A stretch of DNA of 64,000 bases from Flavobacterium sp. KMS (GCF_000813005.1 NZ_JSYP01000019.1:62001-126000); one strand, 5' to 3'; shown: positions 1 to 8,780, numbered from the stretch's first letter. Notes: generated by a model from the letters alone, not told the origin. Made by a program: numbers and translations.

Positions 1-1
1 T

Positions 2-1672
2 CTTGCACTATGGCGTCCTAAAAAGGATTCTTACCAACTAATTTCCAATGATACTTTGCCGCAATTTATGCTCACAGGTGAACAGAAATATGCTATTATA
101 TCCAACACAAAACAATATGAACCACAATACGATTATGATGGACCTCGGGATTTCTATCTCGTTGATATAGCTACAGGTAAAAAGGAATTGTTCTTAAAAA
201 AACACCTTGGATATGTACTATACACCACTCCTTCTCCTGATGGGAAATACATCGCCTACTTTCAGAAAAAAAACTGGTGGGTATATGACATTACTAAAAA
301 GACACATACCAACATTACTAAAGATAGTAAACAAGCCTTTCGGCATAACGAAAGAGAATACCCTCAAAACGAGAGTGCATTTTCCAATCTAGGTTGGACT
401 CCACATGATAAAGAGATCATCCTTTGTGATGCATACGATTTATGGGCGATAAGCCCCGATGGGATTTCTTCTCGTAGGTTGACACAAGGCAGAGAAAACC
501 AAACCCGATTTCGATTAGCTGGATATTCCAATAGAACAGTAGAGAAACCAAATTATACTGGGATGATTCATGATGCCATAGATCTTGATCAAGGATTATT
601 ATTGGAAACAACAGACAAAAAAGGTGCCTTTGGTTATTATAAATGGTCTCCTCATGCCAATGAAGAACTAGTCCTTTCTAGTAATACACGCCTAGATCAG
701 TTGATATTAGCTACCAGCACAGATACTTTTGTGTATAGGGAACAACGTTATGATCTTTCCCCACGATTGATGTTACGGAAACGAACTGATGAAGCACCTA
801 AAGTAATAGTACAAAGTAATCCACAACAACAACAATTTTATTGGGGAAAATCAGAATTAATCCAATATAAAAACACAAAAGGAGAATCCTTGCAAGGGAT
901 ATTGTATTATCCAGCGGCCCATGCTAGCCAAAAGAAATACCCGATGATTGTTTACATCTATGAGAAATTATCTCAGAGCCTACACAATAAATACATCAAC
1001 CCTTCTCAATTTACTGGAGATGGTGTATTTAATATATCCACTTTTACCACACAAGGTTATTTTGTGCTTGCTCCCGATATTTCATATGAAATTGGTAATG
1101 TTGGAATATCAGCAACAGATTGCGTTGTTTCAGCAACAAACGAAGTGATTTCAAAGGGGCTTGTTCTACCTGATAAAATTGGACTCATTGGACATTCTTT
1201 TGGTGGTTACGAAACAGATTTTATCATCACACAGACCAACCTTTTTGCTGCTGCCGTCGCTGGATCAGCTGCAACAAATTTGACAAGTTTCTATCTTACA
1301 GTAGGGGCCACAGGGCGGCCTGATATGTGGCGCTTTGAGAGTCAACAATGGCGCATGGGAAAATCCCTCTTTGAGGATCGAACAGGCTACGATAGAAATT
1401 CCCCGATTGTACATGTAAAGAATATAACAACCCCATTGCTATCTTGGACTGGAGGTGACGATAAACAAGTAAACTGGAATCAAAGTATAGAATTTTATCT
1501 GGCGCTACGTCGTCTGCAAAAGGAACATATCATGCTACTTTATCCCAAAGAAAGACATAACCTTAGTAATGATCAAAATAGGAAAGATCTTTTTATTCGA
1601 TTGCATCAGTGGTTTGATTATCATTTAAAAGATATGCCACCAGCGTCATGGATAGAAAAAGGACTTAAATAG
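2..1672 (+). CDS. S9 (prolyl oligopeptidase) family peptidase, 5' end outside window
   Basis: The frame is open to the first base of the window, so this is the 3' part of a longer gene; the TTG at 56 is not a real start. The N-terminal portion looks like beta-propeller repeats (SPDGKYIAY, SPDG-type motifs). The C-terminal third is an alpha/beta hydrolase with the nucleophile motif GHSFGGYE, a GGDDKQV segment holding the likely catalytic Asp, and a KERHNL His near the end. Family members cleave peptides after proline or related residues and are often exported in Bacteroidota; the signal peptide would lie upstream of the window. A strong terminator follows the stop. Confidence 0.85.
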   Translation, partial: LALWRPKKDSYQLISNDTLPQFMLTGEQKYAIISNTKQYEPQYDYDGPRDFYLVDIATGKKELFLKKHLGYVLYTTPSPDGKYIAYFQKKNWWVYDITKKTHTNITKDSKQAFRHNEREYPQNESAFSNLGWTPHDKEIILCDAYDLWAISPDGISSRRLTQGRENQTRFRLAGYSNRTVEKPNYTGMIHDAIDLDQGLLLETTDKKGAFGYYKWSPHANEELVLSSNTRLDQLILATSTDTFVYREQRYDLSPRLMLRKRTDEAPKVIVQSNPQQQQFYWGKSELIQYKNTKGESLQGILYYPAAHASQKKYPMIVYIYEKLSQSLHNKYINPSQFTGDGVFNISTFTTQGYFVLAPDISYEIGNVGISATDCVVSATNEVISKGLVLPDKIGLIGHSFGGYETDFIITQTNLFAAAVAGSAATNLTSFYLTVGATGRPDMWRFESQQWRMGKSLFEDRTGYDRNSPIVHVKNITTPLLSWTGGDDKQVNWNQSIEFYLALRRLQKEHIMLLYPKERHNLSNDQNRKDLFIRLHQWFDYHLKDMPPASWIEKGLK

Positions 1673-1688
1673 TAACTTATACTAAATA

Positions 1689-1723
1689 GCAATGCAGTTC
1701 CAGAAGAACTGCATTGCACTTTT
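1689..1723 (+). terminator. Rho-independent terminator after S9 peptidase gene
   Basis: A perfect 12-bp stem (1689-1700 with 1706-1717) with a 5-nt loop is followed by ACTTTTT. It sits 17 bp after the peptidase stop. It also ends just before the 3' end of the convergent DUF6520 gene, so it may work in both directions. Confidence 0.85.
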
Positions 1724-1741
1724 TAAGGGGTATTTTAAAGA

Positions 1742-2026
1742 TTATTCGGGACGGTAAACTTCTACTGGGCAAATTGTTGGGCTAGCCCCACGTCCAAACG
1801 CCTGAGGTCCAGTTTCATCAAAACGGCGACAAACGTCGTCTCCTTCGTCACTACATACTACTTGAATACTACAGGCCTGAGGAGCTAATGGGTCAGTAAC
1901 ATACCCGAAAATAAAGTCATCATCTACTTTAGCGTCACTCTGCATTGATGTGGTTAAAAATGCACCTGAAATGGCCAATACAAAAACTGCAGCTGGCATC
2001 ATTTTTTTTAAAATTATTGCTTTCAT
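1742..2026 (-). CDS. DUF6520-type small exported protein
   Basis: 94 residues. The N-terminus (MKAIILKKMMPAAVFVLAISGAF) is a signal peptide ending near residue 28-32. The short mature part has four cysteines (ACSIQVVC, DDVC, ICPV), suggesting two disulfides. Length and layout match the DUF6520 family of Bacteroidota, found next to MauE-type membrane proteins, as here (the MauE gene lies 93 bp upstream on the same strand). Function is unknown; export to the periplasm or surface is inferred. Confidence 0.7.
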   Translation of the reverse strand: MKAIILKKMMPAAVFVLAISGAFLTTSMQSDAKVDDDFIFGYVTDPLAPQACSIQVVCSDEGDDVCRRFDETGPQAFGRGASPTICPVEVYRPE

Positions 2027-2119
2027 AATATTATAATTTAAGATTAATAGCGATCTACTTTTTTCTACAGGTGTTCGATCTAGTTCCTGATACTTAGCGC
2101 TAGTATTTCATTACGTGTA

Positions 2120-3649
2120 TTAAAAACTTTTCCCTGCTACACGTTTCATTTCATTTTTTAGTTTCTCGTTCAATTGATAAACTACCAATTTAGTATCGAT
2201 AAGAGCATACACATAGGCTGGGGTAACAAGAAAATTGCGAAGCTTTTTGCCATCGATTCCATATATATGGAAACTAAATACATAAGCATTCTTGTTTAAA
2301 TCATAAACATCAATTACCGAGGCTTGTTTCCAAACTTCTTTTTGTTCGTAACGCCCCGGAACATTAGAATTAACAAAAAGTAGATGTCCACAAACACTGC
2401 TGCTTGCATTGACCGTTAACGTTGGTTTTGCCATTGTTTGTTCCGTTTTTTCTTTGAGGTAGGCAATTTTTATCTGTGCCTGCGATACAGTATCAATCGT
2501 ATTGCCCCGGTAGTCAAGTTCTCCATCTGCATCAGCTACTATATACTCATTGCGATAACTATAGAGATAGATGATTCTTTTCATTTCTTGACTATAATGC
2601 AACATCCCATCTGTATCAAAAACACCATCGATTTGCATTTCTAATAATTGTGGTGCCATCTTTATTTTTGATTGAGTCCCAGCCTTGAAAACCCCCAGTA
2701 TATTGTTGTTATTCGTTTTACTAATTCCTCTAAAGGCAATTGTACTACTATCCATTGGTATTGCAGTACTAAAATAAGGAGGTCTTGGATTTTGTAATTG
2801 AGCATTCCAATTACTGGTTCGACCACTAAAAATAGCGGGGGATTTTCCATCTATGATATAGAAAAAAGGAGGACGAACAGCCATTCGAATTGACTTAAAA
2901 GAAAAACTGTCGCGATTAAATGTCGCTCGAATCTTTTGTTGCCGTAGTTTACTGTCAATAGATAATAAATACATTGGAACGGTATAATTTCCGAGATATA
3001 ATTTGCCTTCCTCTGCTCCAGCAAAATAATAGGAATTGTACTTTAAATCTAACGTATGAGTGAGCGTAACAGGATGATGTGGATAACGACGGATAAAAGG
3101 ATTCTGATGGTGCATGATTTCTTCTGAAGAAAGAAATAAAATTATGACAGCAACACAGCTACATAAAAAAGTCAAAACTAACTTAACGGGATACGAAAGA
3201 AATTTTTTCGCTTTTCTTCCTGGGCTACTTTGAGAATGATTGAGCCATAGTCCAAGTCCTGCCAATACAACAAATATGATATTAAAGACTAAATGTTCCT
3301 GCCAGCTCATTTTTTCTAATATCCCCCCACAAGAACAAGGCAAAAAGGAACTGTAATTGAGCATGATAAAAATATAGGCTGTAAACATGGTCATTAAACA
3401 AAATCCAGCATAAAGTGCCTTAATGCGGGTACTAGGAAAAAGAAGTAATATCGCAATCAAAAATTCAACAATAAGTACAGCCCAAGAAATCCAACCCGCA
3501 AAAGCACTAAGTAAAGGAGATTGTCCTAGTTCTACCTTGAAGTTTTCAAAATCAAGTCCTTTATTCACAGCAGCGTAAACCAGTAAAAAAACATATAGTA
3601 GGCATACTATTTCTAAAAAAACTTTTCTTGCGTTTTTATATAATCTCAT
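2120..3649 (-). CDS. MauE/DoxX-family redox-associated membrane protein
   Basis: The chosen ATG at 3649 gives MRLYKNARKVFLEIVCLLY; the longer frame to 3730 adds 27 unlikely residues. The first ~150 residues hold four predicted membrane helices of the DoxX/MauE type with a CSCGG cysteine pair, as in MauE, which passes electrons for disulfide formation. The rest (~350 residues) is a predicted soluble domain with no motif I recognise, possibly a beta-propeller. The DUF6520 gene lies directly downstream, a common pairing. Role in periplasmic thiol chemistry is inferred from the family. Confidence 0.7.
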   Translation of the reverse strand: MRLYKNARKVFLEIVCLLYVFLLVYAAVNKGLDFENFKVELGQSPLLSAFAGWISWAVLIVEFLIAILLLFPSTRIKALYAGFCLMTMFTAYIFIMLNYSSFLPCSCGGILEKMSWQEHLVFNIIFVVLAGLGLWLNHSQSSPGRKAKKFLSYPVKLVLTFLCSCVAVIILFLSSEEIMHHQNPFIRRYPHHPVTLTHTLDLKYNSYYFAGAEEGKLYLGNYTVPMYLLSIDSKLRQQKIRATFNRDSFSFKSIRMAVRPPFFYIIDGKSPAIFSGRTSNWNAQLQNPRPPYFSTAIPMDSSTIAFRGISKTNNNNILGVFKAGTQSKIKMAPQLLEMQIDGVFDTDGMLHYSQEMKRIIYLYSYRNEYIVADADGELDYRGNTIDTVSQAQIKIAYLKEKTEQTMAKPTLTVNASSSVCGHLLFVNSNVPGRYEQKEVWKQASVIDVYDLNKNAYVFSFHIYGIDGKKLRNFLVTPAYVYALIDTKLVVYQLNEKLKNEMKRVAGKSF

Positions 3650-3751
3650 GGTGGCACAATTTAGATTGATAAGAGAAATCGATGAAACAGTTGCAAATGT
3701 AGGTTCACCAAAATCAAAATTGCATATCAAAATCGAGCCAATAGTTTACAA

Positions 3752-3790
3752 AAACACGCCATTTTTTATCAGATAAAAATGGCGTGTTGA
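3752..3790 (-). terminator. Terminator downstream of small unknown gene
   Basis: The hairpin pairs ACACGCCATTTTT with AAAATGGCGTGT. On the minus strand it is followed by TTTTTG, so it acts mainly on the minus-strand gene that ends at 3836. Confidence 0.7.
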
Positions 3791-3835
3791 AATTGAATTA
3801 CGAACAAAAAAAGGATTAGGTTATCTACAATCCTC

Positions 3836-4129
3836 CTATTGTTTTGATTCACTAGTTAAAATAGAAAGCTTTTCTCTGAGTTCTATAAGCCCCGCTTTTT
3901 GCAAACATTCCTCTCCAAAAAATTTTAATTCCTGAAGGTTTTCTTGCGGGATACTAGTCATTAAAATTGATGGCTTTGAATCCACTTTAAGGGATATTCC
4001 ACGCTCAATTATATGATTTAATAACAGTGCATTTTTTCGTGAAATTTTCAAATCAATCTTCACTACCTCATTCATGCCAGGGATACTAAGTACAGTATCT
4101 ATAACCTTGGCTACATCATTTGTTGTCAT
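3836..4129 (-). CDS. Small hypothetical protein
   Basis: About 97 residues from the ATG at 4129 (MTTNDVAKVIDTVL); a GTG at 4138 would add three residues. It is soluble and charged, with no signal peptide or membrane segment. I do not recognise the family. It has its own well-defined promoter (TACCTTTA at 4163-4170) and an upstream operator shared with a second promoter near mobC, and its own terminator. It is therefore a separately regulated gene of the element, possibly tied to transfer control, but function is unknown. Confidence 0.6.
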   Translation of the reverse strand: MTTNDVAKVIDTVLSIPGMNEVVKIDLKISRKNALLLNHIIERGISLKVDSKPSILMTSIPQENLQELKFFGEECLQKAGLIELREKLSILTSESKQ

Positions 4130-4162
4130 AATCTTCACGTCTTAAATTAATAATTTATCTCG

Positions 4163-4208
4163 TAAAGGTATAAAGCTCCCCTTAAAGTATCATGGTCATA
4201 ATATGTCC
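4163..4208 (-). promoter_or_regulatory. Promoter and operator of the small unknown gene
   Basis: On the minus strand the operator GGACATATTATGACC (4208-4194) is followed, exactly 23 nt later, by TACCTTTA (4170-4163), a near match to the Bacteroidota -7 box TAnnTTTG. The same 15-mer with the same 23-nt spacing to TACCTTTG occurs at 34463-34508. The position just upstream of the -33 region suggests an activator site. Confidence 0.65.
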
Positions 4209-4739
4209 ACGATAGGCAGAATCCAACTCACTTACATAATTTTGTGCTGTGATAAAAGATCCTAAAAGATTACAGGTACACTAGATTCAAATAATAGATT
4301 TTATATTTACCAATTAAAATTATTCTACGGAAATTAAGTAGTTCTAAAACCGATGATGTAATAGCACTTCCTACCTTCAAAAGTAACAACCAAAAACCTT
4401 CCTTAAACAGTCAGGATTTTGTTGTTTTAAAATTGATGTATTGCTTTGAAAGAGCACGGTTGTTTATAAAAAATTGGCAAAAAAATTCAGCTTTGTAATT
4501 GTCTAGTTGTACTAGTTTTAATTATAAACAATGCGCACTTTCCTTGATTACTGAAAATAAAAGATTCATTAATATTCCATGAAGATTTTATCATATCGTA
4601 ATAACTCATTTTATAACTATCCACTATATCACAGTTATAAAAGAAGTTACAAAAATAGAATAGTGCTTAGGAATTCTAAAAGATTAGAATCTCTAAAAGA
4701 CATTAAGAAAAGCTAAAAAGATGTCAACGTTCCTGTCAT
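4209..4739. other. Gene-free region upstream of oriT
   Basis: About 530 bp, AT-rich, with no credible ORF on either strand. It probably holds the promoter and relaxosome-binding sites of the mobilization genes. A small inverted repeat (TTCTA/TAGAA) lies near 4673-4688. Confidence 0.5.
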
Positions 4740-4807
4740 CAGCAAGATGTATGGTTGTCGGACAACCAGATCTTGCTGCACTGTCCTCGGAACTCGGGTG
4801 CAGTGAA
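4740..4807 (+). other. oriT: Candidate origin of transfer (oriT)
   Basis: A nested perfect inverted repeat lies at 4740-4778: outer arms CAGCAAGAT and ATCTTGCTG (9 bp), inner arms TGGTTGT and ACAACCA (7 bp) around a CGG loop. A second weaker inverted repeat follows at 4778-4807 (TGCAC/GTGCA). It is GC-richer than its surroundings and sits 45-110 bp before the relaxosome gene, the normal place for oriT in Bacteroidota mobilizable elements. The nick site is not identified. Confidence 0.6.
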
Positions 4808-4850
4808 ACTGAAAGGATAAAAAAGAGTTTGATAACAATGATGATGAAAG

Positions 4851-5246
4851 ATGATGGAAAGAGAAAATTCAAACAGAACACGCAAGATTACTTTGCGACT
4901 GACGGTGGACGAATATGTAAAAATTGAGCAGAAATGGAAAGCTAGTACTTGCCGTAAGCTTAGCGATTATTTGCGTAAGCACCTATTCGACAAGGGTATT
5001 ACAACCAGCTACAGGAATCAATCTTTGGATGATTTTATAGAAGAAACAATAGTACTTCGTAAGGAGTTAAACGCTATTGGAATAAATTTAAATCAGACAG
5101 TAAAAAAACTGCACACGCTGCAACAAATTCATGAATTTAAAGCCTGGATTATACGTTATGAAATTGAGAAACAAATCTTTAAAAGTAAGATAGATTTGAT
5201 TGAAAGACATACCTCTAAAATTACGGACAAATGGTTGCAATCATAA
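4851..5246 (+). CDS. Relaxosome accessory protein, MobC family (MobA of Bacteroides elements)
   Basis: 131 residues. The N-terminal segment RKITLRLTVDEYVKIEQKW followed by LSDYLRKHLF is the ribbon-helix-helix-like pattern of plasmid mobilization MobC proteins; the C-terminal half is helical (NQTVKKLHTLQ). These proteins bind oriT, help open DNA and recruit the relaxase. The reading frame overlaps the relaxase start by 16 bp, so the two are co-translated, and the candidate oriT is just upstream. Which ATG of the ATG-rich stretch around 4838-4856 is used is unsure. Confidence 0.8.
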   Translation: MMERENSNRTRKITLRLTVDEYVKIEQKWKASTCRKLSDYLRKHLFDKGITTSYRNQSLDDFIEETIVLRKELNAIGINLNQTVKKLHTLQQIHEFKAWIIRYEIEKQIFKSKIDLIERHTSKITDKWLQS

Positions 5247-6565
5247 AATCAACTCATTCAATCCGTGGTGTTTTTTATTACAATGAGAACAAAGTAAAAA
5301 AGGGTGCTGCCGAATGCATTACAGCTGGAAACTTCCCTACTGACATCGATAAAATGACAGATACGATGAAGCTTAATCGCTTTATAAAACGAGTAGAATT
5401 AAATGAAAATGTAAAATGCAATACGCTACATATATCATTGAATTTTGATCCATCTGAAAATCATTCCAAAGAAAAACTAATAGCTATTGCAGAAAGGTAT
5501 ATGGAGAAAATAGGCTTTGGGGAACAGCCTTATTTGGTATACCAACATAGCGATACGAAGCACCAGCACCTCCATGTAGTTTCCATAAATATTGAGAAAG
5601 ATGGAAAACGAATCGATCTGCACAATATAGGAATGAGAAAATCTGAACCGGCAAGAAAAGAAATTGAAGAGCACTTTGGGCTAGTAAAAGCAGAAGGACG
5701 AAAAAAGAATGAGGAATTTAGTTTAGAACCTATTTCAATGGGAAGCATTCAATATGGAAAGATTGAATCGAAGAAAGCTATATTTAATGTTCTCAATACG
5801 GTTGTGAACCATTATAAATATGAGAGTCTTGCAGAACTCAATGCAGTCCTTAAACTATACAATGTAATGGCTGACCGTGGTAGCGAGAATTCAAAAATGT
5901 TTTTAGCTGGAGGATTAGTCTATCATATATTAAACGCAAAAGGCAAACCAATAGGTGTTCCAATTAAAGCGAGTAGTTTTTATACCAGACCAACTCTAAA
6001 ATTCTTAGAAGAGAAATTTAAGAACAATGAAGTTAGAAATATGTCCGATAAATCAAGGGTAAAAAGTGCAATTGATATGGCATTATTAAGAGAACCTACA
6101 TTGCCATTAACCGAACTATCAAAACGATTGGAAAAAGAAGGTATCAGTACCCTTTTTAGAAAAAACTCAGAAGGTTTGCTCTATGGCATAACCTATGTTG
6201 ATCATGTAACAAAAAATGTCTTTAATGGCAGTAGCTTGGGGAAACAATACAGCGCAAAAGCAATCCAAGAACGATGCGGATTAAAGGTTGCTGGTGAAGA
6301 AAAAAGAAATCAGATTTATGAAAGGCTTCGTTCTAAAAAAACATTAATTAATGTTTTGGAACAACAAAAGAACATATTGACTATTCCTGATATGGTGAAA
6401 GTTTTGGATGTGCTTATCTTGGAAGAGAAACAATACTTTGCAATGGTCCCACAGTTAGATAAGATTATTGATAATTTAATGCAGTCTGAACAAATCAATA
6501 ATTATCTATCATATCAATTAAAAAACAAAAAAAAGATGCAAAGGAGAAAGAGATTATCAAGGTGA
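5231..6565 (+). CDS. Relaxase / mobilization nuclease (MobB type)
   Basis: 444 residues. The N-terminal relaxase domain shows the three-histidine metal motif HQHLHVV (H111, H113, H115), with a likely accessory His at 106 and the nucleophile Tyr probably among Y16/Y17. It nicks oriT, attaches to the 5' end and leads the strand to the T4CP. In related elements mobC (T4CP) follows directly; here it lies 28 kb away at 34705. The stop at 6565 is followed within ~20 bp by the truncated half of an attC-like repeat, so the cassette array abuts the gene. The C-terminus looks intact (basic KKKMQRRKRLSR tail), but loss of a few residues cannot be excluded. Confidence 0.88.
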   Translation: MVAIIKSTHSIRGVFYYNENKVKKGAAECITAGNFPTDIDKMTDTMKLNRFIKRVELNENVKCNTLHISLNFDPSENHSKEKLIAIAERYMEKIGFGEQPYLVYQHSDTKHQHLHVVSINIEKDGKRIDLHNIGMRKSEPARKEIEEHFGLVKAEGRKKNEEFSLEPISMGSIQYGKIESKKAIFNVLNTVVNHYKYESLAELNAVLKLYNVMADRGSENSKMFLAGGLVYHILNAKGKPIGVPIKASSFYTRPTLKFLEEKFKNNEVRNMSDKSRVKSAIDMALLREPTLPLTELSKRLEKEGISTLFRKNSEGLLYGITYVDHVTKNVFNGSSLGKQYSAKAIQERCGLKVAGEEKRNQIYERLRSKKTLINVLEQQKNILTIPDMVKVLDVLILEEKQYFAMVPQLDKIIDNLMQSEQINNYLSYQLKNKKKMQRRKRLSR

Positions 6566-6581
6566 TTAAAATATGCATAAG

Positions 6582-6669
6582 ACCATTAGTCGGATTTGGC
6601 AAAATCTCACAAATAGAAAACAAACTTTCCATTATTCAATTGCCCGAATCCTTTGTAGCTGTTGGCAGT
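6582..6669 (-). repeat. attC-like repeat R0 (half site)
   Basis: Only the R''-side half of the ~130 bp palindrome remains: CGGATTTGGCAAA, then CTTTCCATTA, then CCGAATCCTTTGTAGCTGTT. The other arm is missing at the junction with the relaxase gene. After its core GTT (6661-6663) it reads GGCAGTAGTTAT, matching GGCAGTAATTAT at the start of its own cassette at 7716 on the minus strand. Confidence 0.7.
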
Positions 6670-6671
6670 AG

Positions 6672-7430
6672 TTATCTTTTAATCATATTTATAATAAATT
6701 CTTTTTCAGAACCATTTGGTAAATGTATGATTATCATTTTATTTTTTTTTAAATTTAATTTTTCAATTGAATGATTTATTTTATGATTTATTGAGTTGAC
6801 ATAAAAAATAAATTGTAAACTGTCGATTAAGAATAAATAACCATTTAGTCCACTTTTTGTCTTTATTCTTTTTGGCTGGCTTATTAGGTTTCTTAAGTCA
6901 TTTTCAGTTCTCATAAAAGACAAAATATTTATTGGATATTCCAATTCATCAATATCAATTCCTTCATAAATTATTTTTCGTATTCTTTCTTCGTGTTTTT
7001 TCCCTAATGAAATTTCTTTGAATAAAGGTCTGTTTGTGATGCTTGCTCTCCATAAAATTGATAACAAAAATAATTTCATTTTTTTGTAATCTATATTTTT
7101 ACAAATCGAATATTCTGCACCATCGTCTGGATTAATATAATTTTCACATTTTGGGCTAATATCTTCAGTTAAATCAGTCCCATATAATGATTTCACTGCA
7201 TAAGATTCATAAAAAGCGCCTAAAATTCCATTATCACAATCTGAACATAAAATATTTTTATCAAAATCTTCTTTTTGTGTTTTCTTTGTTGCAGTTTTAT
7301 TTTCGTCAAGATTATATACAACTTCGTAAAATGAATTGTTTTCATCTTTCATTCCTTTAAACATAAACTTAGGAATAATATGAGCATCAATTAATTTTTT
7401 ATCTTTTTTACAAAGTTTGCAAATAGCCAT
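6672..7430 (-). CDS. Cassette protein with HNH-like zinc-binding motifs
   Basis: 252 residues. The N-terminus has CKLC, then AHIIPKFMFK, then LCSDCDN at about residue 60. This CxxC...H...CxxC layout resembles the zinc ribbon of HNH endonucleases, but a full HNH catalytic set is not clear. The middle and C-terminus are unrecognised. The gene is the protein-coding part of the first cassette, reads toward the relaxase, and ends 3 bp before its attC-like repeat. A tRNA-like gene and terminator precede it in the same cassette. A nuclease or nucleic-acid-binding role is inference only. Confidence 0.55.
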   Translation of the reverse strand: MAICKLCKKDKKLIDAHIIPKFMFKGMKDENNSFYEVVYNLDENKTATKKTQKEDFDKNILCSDCDNGILGAFYESYAVKSLYGTDLTEDISPKCENYINPDDGAEYSICKNIDYKKMKLFLLSILWRASITNRPLFKEISLGKKHEERIRKIIYEGIDIDELEYPINILSFMRTENDLRNLISQPKRIKTKSGLNGYLFLIDSLQFIFYVNSINHKINHSIEKLNLKKNKMIIIHLPNGSEKEFIINMIKR

Positions 7431-7471
7431 AGTAAATATTTTTTGAAATTATGAAGTTTATAAAACCCAAA

Positions 7472-7498
7472 ACGGCTCCCGAAGGAGCCATAACTAAA
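7472..7498 (-). terminator. Terminator after the tRNA-like gene
   Basis: On the minus strand GGCTCC TTCG GGAGCC, a 6-bp stem with a stable UUCG tetraloop, is followed by GTTTTGGGTTTT. It lies 10 bp after the 3' end of the tRNA-like sequence and ahead of the HNH-like gene, which suggests the tRNA-like gene is a separate transcript. Confidence 0.75.
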
Positions 7499-7507
7499 AA
7501 AATAGCG

Positions 7508-7594
7508 GGGAGATCGGGATTCGAACCCGAGAGACAATTACTCGTCTACTTGTTTATGAGACAAGCGCAATAAACCACTCTGCCAGCTCAGAAT
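7508..7594 (-). tRNA. Class II tRNA-like gene, anticodon CAU, mismatched acceptor stem
   Basis: On the minus strand a D-arm (GCA-GAGTGGTTTAT-TGC), a perfect 5-bp anticodon stem CTTGT/ACAAG around the loop CTCATAA (U33, anticodon CAU, A37), a long variable arm (AGAC/GTCT, 8-nt loop) and a perfect T-arm TCGGG-TTCGAAT-CCCGA are all present. The long variable arm marks the Ser/Leu/Tyr class, which does not normally carry CAU. The acceptor strands (TCTGAGC and TCTCCCC) pair at only three central positions and no CCA is encoded. It could be a damaged tRNA, a deliberately odd one, or a folded RNA with another job. Confidence 0.65.
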
Positions 7595-7713
7595 AAACTC
7601 TCATTCAAATTTACTCGGAAATGGAAATTCAAATGTAATATTTTTCTATATTAATTTCAAATTTAAATATTGAAAATTACGTAAGATTCTTCCATTAACC
7701 GGAATAATTACTG

Positions 7714-7847
7714 CCAATATTCTGGTATTAGAGCGGGTTTGGAACTAAATTAAGCCCATTATTCGGATTTGCCAAATATTCTAAATTCAAGACCATTTTT
7801 CAATTAAGCCAAATACACAAATCCGCTGTAGTGGCGGTTAGCTGTAG
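7714..7847 (-). repeat. attC-like repeat R1
   Basis: About 134 bp with imperfect inverted arms (AGAGCGGGTTTGG at 7730 and CCAAATACACAAATCCGCT at 7809) and the shared inner text AAATTAAGCCCATTATTCGG. The core on the R' side is ATT rather than GTT (7716-7718, minus). The R'' side has GTT at 7837-7839 followed by AGCTGTAGTTTT, which matches ACCTGTAATTTT at the head of its own cassette at 8786. It starts 15 bp after the stop of the gene at 7862. Confidence 0.8.
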
Positions 7848-7861
7848 TTTTTTTTATTCGT

Positions 7862-8233
7862 TTAGTAGCAATAATTATTTACACAAATTTTCCATTCATC
7901 TTCATCTTGGTCTTTTCCTTTTATGTCGCCATAGGTGTTGGTTATACAACTTTTGTCAACTTCTGTTGCACAGGATAGATAGTTTGAAACTTTAATGATA
8001 GTAGCTTTTCCTTCACCCCAAAATATTATTGCATAAACAGAATAAGAAGAATATTTGTAAGTATTTGTCGCTGTATTTAATTCCGATCCAGATAGGAATG
8101 TAACGTCAACAGTATATTTTTTTGACCAACCGTCTTGCGTCATATATTTCACTTCACAAGTTTGAACATATTTAGCTTCTACATTTGTTGTCAAAAGTAA
8201 AAACAATGTTGAGAGTAAAATTATTTGTTTCAT
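7862..8233 (-). CDS. Small exported hypothetical protein (cassette)
   Basis: 123 residues. A classic signal peptide (MKQIILLSTLFLLLTTNVEA) is followed by a mature part with cysteines (QTCEVKY, LSCATEVDKSCI, KICVNNYC) that may form disulfides. No family recognised. It lies 13 bp after the coiled-coil gene and is probably co-transcribed; both share one cassette that ends in attC-like repeat R1. Confidence 0.6.
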   Translation of the reverse strand: MKQIILLSTLFLLLTTNVEAKYVQTCEVKYMTQDGWSKKYTVDVTFLSGSELNTATNTYKYSSYSVYAIIFWGEGKATIIKVSNYLSCATEVDKSCITNTYGDIKGKDQDEDEWKICVNNYCY

Positions 8234-8246
8234 TAGGTTGTATTGT

Positions 8247-8630
8247 TTAATTGCTGTCTCTTAATTTCCTTTGGCAGTCTTCAAGTTCACTTTCCAAACT
8301 TCTAACTTTCCTTTCCAAATACTCTTTTTGGCTTTTTAAATCGTCATTGTCGTTTTCTAAGTTGCTGTTGTCACTTTCTAAATATGAATTGTCGGAAGAT
8401 TGATGACTGCTCTGACTTTCATAGTCGTCGTTTTGAGATTTACATTCTTCAAGTTCGTTTTCTAAATCTGTTACTGTATTTTCTAAATCGCTTTTTTTAC
8501 TTTCGCAATAATCAAGGTCTGAACGAAGTTCTTTTATCTGTTTTTGCTGGTAAATATTGAAACCAAGTGATGTTAAAAAAACAAATGAAATTAAAATTAG
8601 AATTAGTAGTTTTTTATTTTTTTCGTTCAT
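8247..8630 (-). CDS. Membrane-anchored coiled-coil protein (cassette)
   Basis: 127 residues. One N-terminal membrane segment (LLILILISFVFLTSLGFNIY, residues ~8-27) is followed by an almost unbroken coiled coil (LRSDLDYCESKKSDLENTV and similar) with a Ser/Asp/Gln-rich middle. Topology would place the coil outside the inner membrane. No enzyme motif. It forms a two-gene cassette with the exported protein downstream. Function unknown. Confidence 0.55.
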   Translation of the reverse strand: MNEKNKKLLILILISFVFLTSLGFNIYQQKQIKELRSDLDYCESKKSDLENTVTDLENELEECKSQNDDYESQSSHQSSDNSYLESDNSNLENDNDDLKSQKEYLERKVRSLESELEDCQRKLRDSN

Positions 8631-8780
8631 AATTATTTATTTTTTGTCAAACATTAAAAAATAGCATATTCCCTTTTTAAATTATTTATTTTAATTGTGT
8701 TTACTTGTTTGGCTTTTCAACTCTCTCCCCAAAGTTTTTTCCGAGTTTCTGATCTTCCTCCGGTCGTCCGTAAAATTACA

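Noticed and set aside
4721..4927. Plus-strand ORF across the oriT hairpin
   Set aside because: It spans the palindromes and is out of frame with the clear relaxosome gene; composition is a by-product of the GC-richer oriT.
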